A DNA stretch of 64,000 nucleotides from Mixophyes australis (Eukaryota > Chordata > Amphibia > Anura > Limnodynastidae), in NCBI GenBank assembly GCA_036250195.1, contig JAVHZZ010000017.1, positions 186,001-250,000 on the forward strand, in the 5' to 3' direction. Below the pieces are notes generated by a model. It worked only from the letters and a program-made list of their open reading frames with translations, was not told the DNA's origin and made no database searches. Position numbers and translations under genes: made by a program. Positions 53,926 through 64,000 of the stretch are shown here, in pieces (within the stretch, counting starts at the first letter, position 1; every line of letters starts with the position of its first letter).

Positions 53926-54325
53926 GTGGCGGTAAGCAGCCCAATCAGCGGCCATTTTGTTACATTGAAGGCGTAGTAGGCACTCTCCTCTTAAAGGGAT
54001 TGGGCAATTAGCAGAATAGCCCTTCGGGGTTAAGGGGCTCCGCTTAGGCGGGCGGGCCTCAGCTAATATGCCAAATGGGGGAGTTTGGCATTTTACGCCT
54101 AGTCGAGTCTAAATTAGTTTGGACGGAATTTACAACTAGTAGGTGTGGCCTGGATGCTGATTGGTCTGTTTATGTTGGCCACCAATTTTTCCCCAGCAGG
54201 TTTCGCCTATAATAAATTCCTGACCTTTCAAACGCCAATTCAAGTCTCTGTGTCGTTATTTTAGTTGTTAAGTTAACTCTGGTAAAGGTTAAAGATGGTA
54301 TAGAAGGTTGTCCACCATAAGCGGT
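53926..54325 (+). repeat. Ngaro repeat B, copy 3 (B2)
   Basis: Matches copies 1 and 2, ending CCATAAGCGGTTTA, after which the older element resumes. Confidence 0.85.
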
Positions 54326-55255
54326 TTACAGGTGAGTTGTTAGCTTCATCTAGATCGGCAATCAGTTCAGGGTTACTTCACAGAAATGTTGTGGTTAAGA
54401 ATGATAACATAGCTTGTAAGATCCATAGATCAAAGACTGATCCTTTGGGTAGGGGGCGGTGGATTACCTAGCATCGTAATCAGGATATTGCAGTTTGCCT
54501 GCTTGAGTTTACAAGATTGTATAGAGATATGTCCCCTGCTCCTGGTGGTAATGGGCTTAGGCACCATGATAGGTACCCCCTTACGAAGGTCTAGTTTTCC
54601 GCGGTCTTTAAGAATTGTATTGCTAAACTTGGATTGGATACAGCAGACTATGGGACTCATTCTTTTAGAATAGGAGCGGCTACAGTAGCGGCGGAGGAGG
54701 GTGTGTCGGAACAAAGTATCGTGGCTTCGGGTAGGTGAAGGTCTAAGTGTTTCAAACAGTATGTTAGGCCAGCTGTTGCGCTTTAGGCTTAATAATGCAA
54801 TGTGGTAAGGCTGACCCATGACATGCGTTGCTTGTCTTGTTAAAAGAAGGCGTGGAGGGATTTGCCATTTCTTTTCCCCGGGGGCCTGTTTCTCTTGTGG
54901 CACCCCGGGGTTTCCGGTTTTACCTGTGCATGGGTCACCCTGCATTGCGCGCAAATATATAGTAGTGTCTTTCTCTAATACCATGTATTATGTCTTGAAA
55001 TTTGTTTTATGTGCATTTTACTCCATGTGGCAGGTTCACGGCAGGATGGGAAGCATTTTTGGCTGGTCGGCCATTCATTTGTTTTTTGGGCTGGTAAGAG
55101 TGGTCCTGCTCATGATTTGAGCAAATTTTCCCGGGCAGATTCAGTTAGATGGTTAGGTTTTAGGGGTTTACGTTGGGCGACGCTATTAAAGATTCTAAGG
55201 GATAGCGAGATAAAGTTTGGGTGCCCTTCAGTGCTTATAATCAACACTCTAGGCA
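54326..55255 (+). pseudogene. Older Ngaro element: recombinase and SGNH remnants
   Basis: Encodes LLHRNVVVKNDNIACKIHRS, KTDPLGRGRWI, then LYRDMSPAPGGN, YGTHSFRIGAATVAAEEG and SKCFKQYVRP with stops between, followed by FWLVGHSFVFWAGKSGPAH and LRWATLLKILRD of the SGNH domain before truncation at about 55245. It is clearly diverged from the array copies. It retains recombinase sequence N-terminal to what the array has, so it is the better guide to the full protein. Confidence 0.8.
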
Positions 55256-55790
55256 CCCAACCACCATGGCATTACTAGTGTTCTGTATTTAATAAATAGG
55301 CCTTCTTACCCCAACCAGAACTAAAATTAAATTAATAGCATTCTCAGCATTAACAGTTAAACAAACCCCCCCCCCCCACCCAACCAGTCCAAAACAATAA
55401 ATTAGTACACATTTAATAATTAGGATATTTTACCCCAACCAGCCCAGCATTAAATTAATATACTTAAATACTTAAATAAATACTTAAATTTAATAAATAA
55501 GCCTCCTACCCCCCAAACAGCCCCAACCTTAAATTAATAGCTCCCATGTTTAATAATTAGGCCTCCTCCCCCCTAAAAACCCCAACAGTATATTCTTAGT
55601 GTTTATGTTTAATAAATAAACTTCCTTCCTCCCAACCTTCCCCAACATTAGATTAATAACATTCCGATTTGATTTTTAAATCAATTTCACCCCCACCAGC
55701 CCAAAAATTAAATTAATAGCATTTCCATTTAATAAAAGGTCTATTTCACCCAACCAGCCTCAATATCAAGTTCATAACGTAATATTTTCC
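55256..55790. repeat. Degenerate AT/C-rich tandem repeat
   Basis: About eight imperfect units of roughly 60-65 bases alternating TTTAATAAATAGGCC and CCCCAACCAGCCC blocks with AAATTAAATTAATAGCAT. It truncates the older Ngaro SGNH domain. Confidence 0.75.
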
Positions 55791-56391
55791 ACCATATTTA
55801 ATGGCAGATGTGCTGGAAACAACATACTCTGCATTGCTGGGGAATGGGGTATTTTCTGTGGTAAAGAGCTGGCTAAGTCCTGATGATCTAGCAGCTTCAA
55901 CCTTTTCTTTTGGGCTGGAAAATGTTGTTGCAGCTCTTGTTGTCTAGTAGCTTGGGTCTTTTCCTCTAGACTGCCACTCCTGTAGCATGTAGTCTGACAG
56001 CTTGACTCTGGGTAATGGGGATGACAAAAACCTGTCCACATCCCATGACCAAGATCGTTTCCCAGGAGCACATCTCACATTTATTTGCCAGCTCCCCAAT
56101 CGAGACGTACCCTCACCTTGGGCACTTCGAGTCCATCTGGAACTGTGACTTTGGCAGTCTAGCCTGGCAATGCTGCAGCAGGTTCAGCAAGGATGGGGGG
56201 CTCACCACAGTGATTGAGGTCCCTGAGACTCTCAGGCCTTCTCCCTGCAATGGTCCAACTTGGGTGCTTCCACCTCTTTTTGGCCTCTTCACTGAGTCAC
56301 TTTTCTCTGTGACTTACGCCACTGGACTTTCTGGGGCAAGAACAATCTTTTTAGGCCCACCTCCCTTAGTCGGGTATGCAAGTCAGCCTGT
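55791..56391 (-). other. Possible downstream gag/pol part of the Gmr1-like element
   Basis: Continues the minus-strand zinc-knuckle segment at 56392. Broken frames carry no firm motif. No other gene is seen. Confidence 0.3.
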
Positions 56392-57720
56392 GGGACAGTC
56401 TGGCCTTAGGTGACCGGTTTTCCCACAGCCATAACACTTCCTATCCCGTCTAGTCTGATGACTTCCAGGAACAGGGTGGAATTGCAGCTAGCTACAAGCA
56501 CCTGGGTTAGTGGCTACTGTTAGGATCTGCCTCATGATGCTGCTTTAGCTCCTGCCTCTGGGACTATATTTATTATTATATTGACCCTGCAGTACCTGTG
56601 AACCACCAGAGGTGCTGTTATTCTGCCTTCTCTTCTCACTATCAGGGACTACTAGCTGCACTATGTTAATCATTCGCACCTGATTGTCTCCTATATATGC
56701 CTGCCTCTTCCAGTTTCCTTTGCTGGTCATTAATTTTTCTGTGCCTGTAATGTTTATTTACCCTTGGACTAACTGCCTTGCTTTTTCTCTGTTCCTGTGG
56801 AAATCCATGCTTAGCCAGTTTCTGCTTTTCTGTAAGCATTTAGCATTCATCTCTATCTTGTCACTTGGAGGTAAACCTGATATTTGCCTTATACCTGGAA
56901 GTCTGTTTATTCACTGATCTGGCCTGTGTTTAACTTGCATCACATGGACTGTGTTTTCCACTACATTAAACAGTTTAATACTTTCAATATATTTCTGGCT
57001 CCGTGGCTTTAATTACAAGGACCTAGTTTGTGGAACAGGATTGTAACTACTTGCTTGGCGGAGTGATCTACAGCAGAGGGATGTTCTTCAATTCATAAAA
57101 TTCTTTGGTGTTGGCTGCTAGACTGGCGCTTCTGCCAGGGTGGCCAAACCACTACATTTTGATTTGCCAACTGGTCCGCTACTTCAAATATTATTGTGTT
57201 GTGGTCCAGTACCAATTTTTTCACCCTCTGTGTGCACCGGCGAGACAACTGCTCCCTGCAAATTAAACCATTTAAATCCACCCAGGTCTTGACACCAGAT
57301 CCATTCACACATCTCATCACGCACTGCCACAGCTGGTTAGCAAATTCCTCATGGTTGATGAGAAGGCTTCTGCCAGATCCTCACATTTCTGCCAGTAGGT
57401 TCCTGGGGTAATAATGTAGCACTTAAAGAGAACTTTCTTTACCACTTCAGAGTCTGCACAGTCATCTGGGGTCAATAAACAATAGGCCTCTAATGCACGC
57501 CCTTGCATTGTAAGGACCAAATAATTGACCCACTCCTTTTTGGACAAAGCATGGAATTTAGAAATTATTCCAAACACCTGCAAGTGTAAATCACTGTCTC
57601 CAACACCGTCCTCAAATTCGGTAAAGTGACAGGACCCAAATCATGGTGCAGCAGATGATGACTTTTTACTGTACAATGTTTCTTGCTTTGCACAGGATTT
57701 CGAGATCTGCCTTGGACATT
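56392..57720 (-). pseudogene. Gmr1-like Ty3/gypsy gag remnant with SCAN-like domain
   Basis: From about 57630 down the minus strand reads FEDGVGDSDLHLQVFGIISK, KEWVNYLVLTMQGRALEAYC, LLTPDDCADSEVVKKVLFK, then EEFANQLWQCVMRCVNGSGV and REQLSRRCTQRVKKLVLDHN. This follows the gag capsid and SCAN-like helices of Gmr1-type gypsy elements, the source of vertebrate SCAN domains. A CCHC zinc knuckle (CYGCGKTGHLRPDC) follows at 56392-56436. The two parts are separated by the solo LTR at 56519-57046. Several stops; inactive. Confidence 0.65.
56519..57046 (+). mobile_element. Solo LTR inserted in the gag remnant
   Basis: Begins (T)GTTAGGATCTGCC and ends GGATTGTAA. The pentamer CTACT occurs on both sides (56514-56518 and 57047-57051), consistent with a target duplication. 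It contains a TATA-like CTATATATGCC at about 56690 and ATTAAA at about 56966, in plus orientation. No internal sequence, so a product of LTR-LTR recombination. Confidence 0.7.
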
Positions 57721-59188
57721 GCGGTGTAGTTAACCATCTTTTGCATTCCCTTGTGTGGAAGGAGCTCTTCACTTGAGTAACTCGGCTCTCCAAAAAAAAA
57801 CCCTAGCATTATCAAATTGCTTGCCACCAGTTATAAACTGTGACTGGATGGGCTTACTCTGCTACCCAGTGTTTGGAGAGGGAGATCTTAAACAGTTTAG
57901 TTGGGTTTCCTTCTTACTGTCTGTATCTGGCTGTTACTGACCACTTCTACTGGTGTCACCTGTCAGCAGATATTCACCGACTGTGAATGCCAACTGCACA
58001 TGAGTTGTAGGAGAATAGTGTTGCCACCAGCTGTCCCCAGGCTCTTTGAGCTCCAGTATGGTGCTCTGCAGACTGGGACTCCTGGATTCATGTGTGAATC
58101 TAGGAGGCGCCTCTGCAAGTCTCCTCCAGAAGCCACTGAACTACAGCTGCCAGCGGAGTTTACACACAGAGAGCTCCAGGCTCCTACTTTATCCAGGGGC
58201 TGCTCCTGCAGCCCCCACTGTACCATCAGGGATTGGAGACACCTCCGACACTCCAGTCATCCTGTACTTACAAATGGGAACCGGAGTGGAGGAATTAAAG
58301 CTCTGGCTGAGCTCCGATCCTCACTGGACCAGCAGTGGGGTGAGAAGCAATTTCTTTTGTTTTATACACATTTGAAATAACATTTTATAAACACACATAT
58401 CACTTTATACATTTCTACTCCTGGGCTAACCCTTTCAGCGCCAATATCTACATTTATATATTTATTAAAATACACTTTAAAATACATTGCACCTTCAGCA
58501 CATAGCACTGGGGGGTTAACCCAATTGGCACCGCAGCATTGGAAGGGTTAATCTTTACACGGATGGGAAACCAGCCACAGGGTATGGTAAAATCTACTAA
58601 CTACATCTTATTAAGATCAGAATTATGCAATCACTCTGCCAGTGTGTTAAAATTTAATATAATCCTAATTTGTTGTACAGTATCTGACATTTTCCCAAGA
58701 GTTATATATATAAAACTTCCAAGTTCAAATATAATATATATTTTCTATACTTTCCGATGCCTTGTGTTTTATATGATATTATACTTTCTTCACATTCCCT
58801 ACATTGTACTACCACATAATTAATTATACTTGTATTAAAATAACTAATTGTTTAGTAATTCCCAGGATGTTCATTATTCATTTTGTATCTCAGAGACAAC
58901 AAAATTTAATCTGTAGGAATGAAACATGTTAAATGTTATCTAGATGTAAAATAAATTCCCTGATTAAGTAGATACAGTGTTTCTAGAGTCTTATTCTTTG
59001 TCTTAAACTGATTTGGATATTCCAGTCCTCATGTTCTCTCCAATCTATTAACTGCTACAGCTGCTGTACACGTGTATGCTGGTGCCCTATCATGTATATA
59101 TATTCTTTAAAAGTCCCTTTCTGTTGAATATTGTGATGACGAGACAATACACTGTCATGATAGTGATATGCTGCAGCAGAGGAGCACC
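57721..59188. other. Non-coding interval
   Basis: 57721-58330 is GC-richer and may be the 5' leader of the Gmr1-like element (minus strand). 58380-59188 is AT-rich and unrecognised. The open stretch at 57901-58380 begins with hydrophobic residues but has no further support. Confidence 0.45.
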
Positions 59189-59610
59189 TAAATCTGCATT
59201 ACCACCTAATTGTTACATGTTATCATGTTACTCACCTGCTCCTCCTCTCTCTGGAGCCCCGGGGCCTGCTCCATGCACAAGTGTTTCCCGTGGTTCCGTG
59301 GTTCATCTCACAGCTCTGACTAAATTGACATTTTGGCGCAGGGCCAAATTATGCGATCGACTCACCCCGCCCCCTTTTGATCTCCCCGAGGTAGAAGTAT
59401 GAGTAAGCAGGATGATCAATCAGGAGTTGCAGTCATGGAGATTGTGGCTTCTGATTGGACCTTCTGCTCACAAGCCACTGCCACAGCCATATGTACACGG
59501 AGGAGCCAGAAACGAAGGTGTCCCGGGAAAAGCGGCTGCATAGAGCAGACCCTGGTGCTGGAAAGGGGCATATAAGTAACATGTAACAATTATTTGATAA
59601 TGCAACTTTA
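59189..59610. mobile_element. MITE with TAAAnnTGCATTA ends
   Basis: The left end (TAAATCTGCATTACCACC, AATTGTTACATGTTA) is inverted at the right (TAACATGTAACAATT, GATAATGCAACTTTA). 422 bp, non-coding, moderately GC-rich centre. Confidence 0.7.
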
Positions 59611-60187
59611 ATCTCAATTATGTCAAGGCTTTTTAGGTGGTTTCACTATACCCAATGTATTGTTTTTAGTGACAAAGCCCTGTATAAAATAAAATCCTTT
59701 CAGAAGCATAATTAAAGGGGTTTCCAACCATCACATGTATTTAATGGCTTGTATAGGCTTTACTCCAAGTTTTAGTAAATACACAACTTTTACATCCTGG
59801 TATCCCTCTGTACGTTTAACCCGTGTGGTGATACCACGGGGCAGAGCTGTGTGTTTGTGTTGCTCTGCTCTGCTTTCTGTATAATTGTATCCAGTGAGCA
59901 GCTTTATGTTGTATCCTGGGGTAAGAAAATAATCCACTCTCCCTGATGTTATAAATACATGGCTAAAATCACGGAAGGAGGCTACTAAGAAAATAAATGC
60001 TTGTAGTAACATTTTCAGGATGGTGTGTACAAGATAAAATAAAGGAATCTGAAGGTGGAACAAACAAGCAAAACATCGCACAGCTGGTATTTCAGTACAT
60101 AGACATCAAACTAGGTGGAGCTTGATCTGCTCTAGTGGGGAATGCAAAATATCTTTACCATCGTTGTATAAAGGAAATGTATATATT
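59611..60187. other. Non-coding interval
   Basis: No gene or recognisable repeat. Confidence 0.5.
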
Positions 60188-60730
60188 GGGGGTCATTTAG
60201 AGTTAGACGTACGTCATTGTTTGCATAAGATGTGTATTTCATACTGCAATGATTCCAAAATCCAGAAAGTATATGTCCATATATAGAGTTATTTATATCG
60301 CTGACATCCGTCCGCCTTTGTCTGGAAAAGCAGAATAAGGATGTGCAGGGACTAGCATGCATGGGCTGAGAACACTATGGGTGGGTTCATGTAATTGTAA
60401 CATAACATCTGCAAATACGCCTTTTAGGGCTCGAACCTCATGCAGGTATTAGATTTTTGGTGCAGGTATATAATGATGACTATCAGCCCTATTTAGCTGT
60501 TTCTAATTTGCTGATTGAGTATTGCGTAATTGACATTTCCATTTTTAATTACATTTTATATCTGCACCCCACTGTATCGGGGGGGGGCAGACCTACACTG
60601 GTCACAAAGAAACTGTTTTTGAGCTGCAGGCGTCTTGAGACTCAACATCAATGAGTAAATCCACTTTTTTGTGTACATTATTTCCAACGTACGTTTGGTG
60701 CGCAAATGCGTCCAACTCTGAATAAGCCCC
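60188..60730. mobile_element. MITE with GGGGTCATT(T/C)AGAGTT ends
   Basis: Left end GGGGGTCATTTAGAGTTAG, right end CCAACTCTGAATAAGCCCC, inverted with a few mismatches; ATT flanks both ends (3-bp target duplication). 543 bp, AT-rich, non-coding. Confidence 0.75.
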
Positions 60731-61279
60731 ATTATGTCTTTATTGTACTAGTTATGATTTTGTTGTATATGTTGTTATGTGTACACTGTGCATGTGGTTA
60801 TTTTACCATTTTCATGCAATACATTTCTAATGAAAGAATTGTGTCTGTGTTTTTCTTCTTACTGTAGCAATAACTAGATATTTATGTGGATAAGAAATTC
60901 CCTTGCTATGGGCATATTTCAAAAGAGCTTTATTCACTACACAGAGAGAGAGGGATGCAACACTTTTTATTGTAGCTATTTGTTTGACTGTACAAGTCAG
61001 CTTCCCTTAGGCAAAATAAATGTACACTGGGACCAGTACCTGTGCAATACCTGTCATCAATACCAATTGCAAAATCAGGACAATTTAAGCCAATTGCCAA
61101 TCCACTCAAACCATGCACAGTTTGCCAAGAGTTCCCCCCGATCAGCCCAAACACCTTTCCTAGTAGGTTCAGCCTATTTGACCAACACAAATTGTGACTG
61201 TTCAAGGAAAGGTAGGTGAGGTCTAAGGTTAAGGCAGCTCAGGGGTTATGGCTGCCCTACCACCTCCTCCAGGTAAATC
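60731..61279. other. Non-coding interval
   Basis: No gene recognised. Confidence 0.5.
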
Positions 61280-61620
61280 TTGGTCCTGCTCAGAATCTGG
61301 GAAATGTGTTCCTAAAATATTACTTCTTAAGTATCAGAGAAGTCATACCGTATAGAAACCATATTACAGAATGTTGGAAATATTTAGCACATAATTCACT
61401 TCTTGTTGCGCACCATACAGGAGAAAGACCATGTCATACAGGAGAGATATTCTTGCTCTGAATGTGGTAAATGTTTTACACATATTCCAAATTGTTAAAT
61501 ATCAGAGAAATCACTTAGGGAACAGCCAAATTCATGTGCTGATGTGGGAAAGGGTTTCAAAGTAATTCAGAAAGGTATTGTATGTCAGAGAAGTAATGAA
61601 GGGGAGAAACGTTATTTTAT
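61280..61620 (+). pseudogene. C2H2 zinc-finger pseudogene remnant, copy 2
   Basis: Reads CSESGKCVPKILLLKYQRSH, a decayed finger with HNSLLVAHHTGERP, then [14 protein letters not shown] and the same stop-containing tail as 1-160. It extends about 190 bases further 5' than the copy at the window start can show. Confidence 0.7.
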
Positions 61621-63453
61621 GCAATGAATATGGGCATGTTTTACAAGTTCTTGCTGTCTGGATGTCCCATGTGGCTATAAATGAGGTTGGGATTTCCTGC
61701 AATGGGTTGGCAGTGGTCTTCTCCTGGGCCTGCTGTGGTGTTGGTAGGAGCAAGAAAGGGAACATGCTGGCAGTTTATTGATGGCCAATGTATGTGGCCC
61801 CATGCAGACTCAGACATGAATGTTCAGCTGTGGTGGAGGGCAGCCGCTTGCTAAGTGTTTTCAAGATCGGAAGACAGTTCAGGCATGGGAAACCTGCTTG
61901 AAAAAGACATAAATTAAATATAGATACAAAGCATCCCTGACTTAGGAGACATCCAGACAGGGAGGCAGCATTATTATTGGAGAATGGGTTTAAGAATGTT
62001 TTTAGAGTTCCTTATAGGGAGTCCAAAGAGTTGAAACTGTACGGATATTTGATGTCAGCCATGCATTATGCACTGTAAATGGTCCCTGAAACAAAGCCCA
62101 GAATATTCAGCCCGATTCATCATTTGTCAATTCCAAAGAAAGATTCGGTGACTAATGGGATCAGTAAGGAGACATGTTCTGCATCATACACCTCACTTGA
62201 TGCTGCCATTCTGTGAGAGGCATCTACCTGAAGCTTTCACCTCCTTAAAAGAGTGGGTGCTAAGGTGGGAAATGGGAATCAAGTCAGTTATCCACTATCT
62301 GGACATTTTTCTTTTCATGTGACGAGACCAGCGTCTTATGAAAACCTATAATGAATGGGGATAGTATTGGGACAGTCATGTTCCTCAGATTTTGATGATC
62401 AGTGTCAGGACACCAGGGCATTAGAGTCAAGGCCCACAGAGTAGCCCTGGTACCTTGGTGTTCTTTGGATCACGCAGACAAAGAGGAGTGGTAGCTATAA
62501 TAGTACCTTTATTACAGAAGGTGCAAACACAACTGTAACACAATAACTATATTAAATCGCCAACATCTAAAAACCTCCCCAACACATCCCCAGATAAAGA
62601 TATGAGGAACCGTTACATATGTTTAAACAGTATTTCTTTGGCCGGGCTAAGTTGTAAAAAAGTCTCTGGTCCTGATGCTTTTGTCACAATAGCTCAGTAC
62701 TCAGGTCTTCCAGATTCCTCCGATTTCTACACTTCTAGGCTTGCTGGTCCTGGCCTCTCGGCCTTATGCTCACTACCGAGATGTTAGCAGCCTGGACCCC
62801 TGTCACCCTATTCCTGTAGGCACACCAGGGGGTAAATGTATCAAGCTGAGAGTTTTCCGGCGGGTTTGAAAAACCAATCAGATTCTAGCTATCATTTATT
62901 TAGTGCATTTTACAAAATGAAAGCTAGAATCTGATTGGTTGCAATAGGCAACATCTCCACTTTTCAAACCCGCCGGAAAACTCTCAGCTTGATACATTTA
63001 CCCCCAGATGTGCAGACTCACAAGTAGCTCCCATTGGGGCAGAGTTATACTGTTGCACGATGTTCAGCCAGAGATGTGCCTAGATGTAAAATTGTAATCA
63101 GGACACACGTTGGAGCTGGTAGGAGACAGATCTTCAATACCAAGCTCAGGATATCCAATAAACAACCCTTGGTCTCCTTGCAGGCTCTTTTTAAACAGTT
63201 CAGAATTCCCACTGGTCAAATCCCGTCCTGTAAGGTTATCCCAAGTCCGTACAGAATGCCATTGGCTCCCAAATCAGGGGTTGGATATGGGAGTGGAGAG
63301 AAGTCATCCCCACATGGGTTTCCCCCCAGCTGGTCTAGTGCATAGTAGTCTGACACAGTCCTAGAGAGAACAATAGAGTAGCAAACTGGTTACTGCAGGG
63401 CTTAATCCCAGATGATGAATAGCAACTTCCTGTTTCAATCCCTTCTATACATT
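61473..63453. repeat. Segmental duplication, copy 2 (partner 1-1975)
   Basis: Near-identical direct copy of 1-1975 with the same zinc-finger tail and MITE. Similarity ends at ACATT (63449-63453), where the sequence joins the repeat otherwise at 27591. Confidence 0.95.
62829..63004. mobile_element. Palindromic MITE, copy within duplication
   Basis: Same element and position as 1353-1528. Confidence 0.85.
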
Positions 63454-64000
63454 CATATGAATTGTTAACGAGTAACCACAAGAGAAATTAGCTCTTAAAA
63501 GTTTGTCCTCGTATGTACATTTTCTCAAAATAAAAAATAAATGGCTAAACTAATGTTATTATTTTGTTAGGGTGACTTGGAACCAAATTCAAGACACGCT
63601 GCCCACATTATACTATCATGTTACTTTGTACTGATACTACCTCAGTGATATAAGACAGTAGTAGTAGACTTACAAGATTTCAATCTTGGATCAATATAAG
63701 CCAATATGTATACATGGATATCCTCCTGGAATCTTGTCCTCTTACTGGATCTCCTTATGATAGGTGTTTAAAAGACAAGTGAGAACTGATAGTGCATTAT
63801 CTCACGTAGCCAAAGTTTTATTGCACCAAAGAAGCATAAAAGCAATGTAAAATACAAATATTGGCTTATATTGATTCAAGATTGAAATCTTGTAAGTGTA
63901 TATCCGATAGGGGATTGAGAACACCAATCATGTGGTGTTTTTGTCGTAATTATCAACCCCCACTGGATCCTTGGGATATTTAGTGGTTTTCGTTGTAACC
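63449..64000. repeat. Repeat shared with 27591-28142
   Basis: Near-identical, same orientation. It begins at ACATTCATATGAATTG, and runs to the window end, so the true right edge is unseen. Confidence 0.9.

Larger units (their letters stand above)
48935..54325 (+). mobile_element. Tandem non-autonomous Ngaro element (A-ORFs-B-A-ORFs-B-A-B)
   Basis: Two near-identical units of 2368 and 2354 bp (48935-51302, 51303-53656) followed by a short A-B unit (53657-54325). Repeat A is about 218 bp (48935, 51303, 53657) and repeat B about 400 bp (50900, 53255, 53926). The final A and B are separated by only 51 bp. Split direct repeats A1-ORFs-B1-A2-B2 are the signature of Ngaro elements; here the ORF unit has been duplicated once more. 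Each unit encodes a gag N-terminus, a tyrosine-recombinase C-terminus and an SGNH hydrolase. Reverse transcriptase is absent, so it needs helper enzymes. B holds AATAAA (51185). Confidence 0.9.

Noticed and set aside
57901..58380. Open stretch beginning with a hydrophobic, signal-peptide-like segment
   Set aside because: No homology recognised, no splice or promoter context, and it lies in what may be the leader of the Gmr1-like element; the composition explains the hydrophobic start.

Overview
This is nuclear DNA from a vertebrate, almost certainly a frog. Three things point there: a KRAB-like C2H2 zinc-finger gene built from exon types typical of anuran zinc-finger families, a transposon load of DIRS, Ngaro, Ty3/gypsy, L1/Tx1-like, L2-like, Penelope and Tc1 elements plus many MITEs, and gene-poor AT-rich DNA with long microsatellites. 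Nothing bacterial or organellar is present. No rRNA, tRNA or CRISPR locus was recognised.

Layout. 1-1975 is one copy of a near-identical direct duplication whose partner is 61473-63453; both carry decayed zinc-finger remnants and the same palindromic MITE. 2-10.3 kb holds transposon debris: an L2-like 3' end, a tyrosine-recombinase fragment, a zinc-finger pseudogene, a Tc1 element and a Penelope-like GIY-YIG fragment. 10.3-14.8 kb is a DIRS-type element with readable terminal inverted repeats and internal complementary region. 15.7-24.2 kb (minus strand) is a zinc-finger gene: an uninterrupted final exon with about 11 intact C2H2 fingers, seven recognisable upstream exons, and two lesions (a stop in exon 2, GT to AT at the KRAB-like exon's donor). 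L1 fragments lie in its introns. A plus-strand exon-like segment with a splice donor sits head-to-head with it, followed by a 34-bp minisatellite.

29646-34424 is a tandem array of exactly 872-bp units (about 5.5 copies). Each unit carries CCAAT boxes, a TGATGTCA site and a consensus splice donor. Downstream, at 36.9-43.8 kb on the plus strand, I reconstruct an unrecognised eight-exon gene of about 276 codons. All its internal introns are phase 0, and its central five exons are tandem duplicates encoding about 20-residue Ser/Pro-rich modules. The array could be its duplicated promoter and first exon, which is inference. This gene and its upstream array are the most novel part of the window.

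44.5-55.3 kb is a nest of retroelements. A 3'-truncated Ty3/gypsy element lies on the minus strand. A degraded Ngaro element on the plus strand is split by a young non-autonomous Ngaro array in the order A-ORFs-B-A-ORFs-B-A-B, encoding a gag N-terminus, a tyrosine-recombinase C-terminus and an SGNH hydrolase. 55.3-61.2 kb holds a degenerate AT/C-rich repeat, a SCAN-like gag fragment of a Gmr1-like element split by a solo LTR, and MITEs. The window ends in the second copy of the duplication, fused to a second copy of the repeat at 27591-28142.
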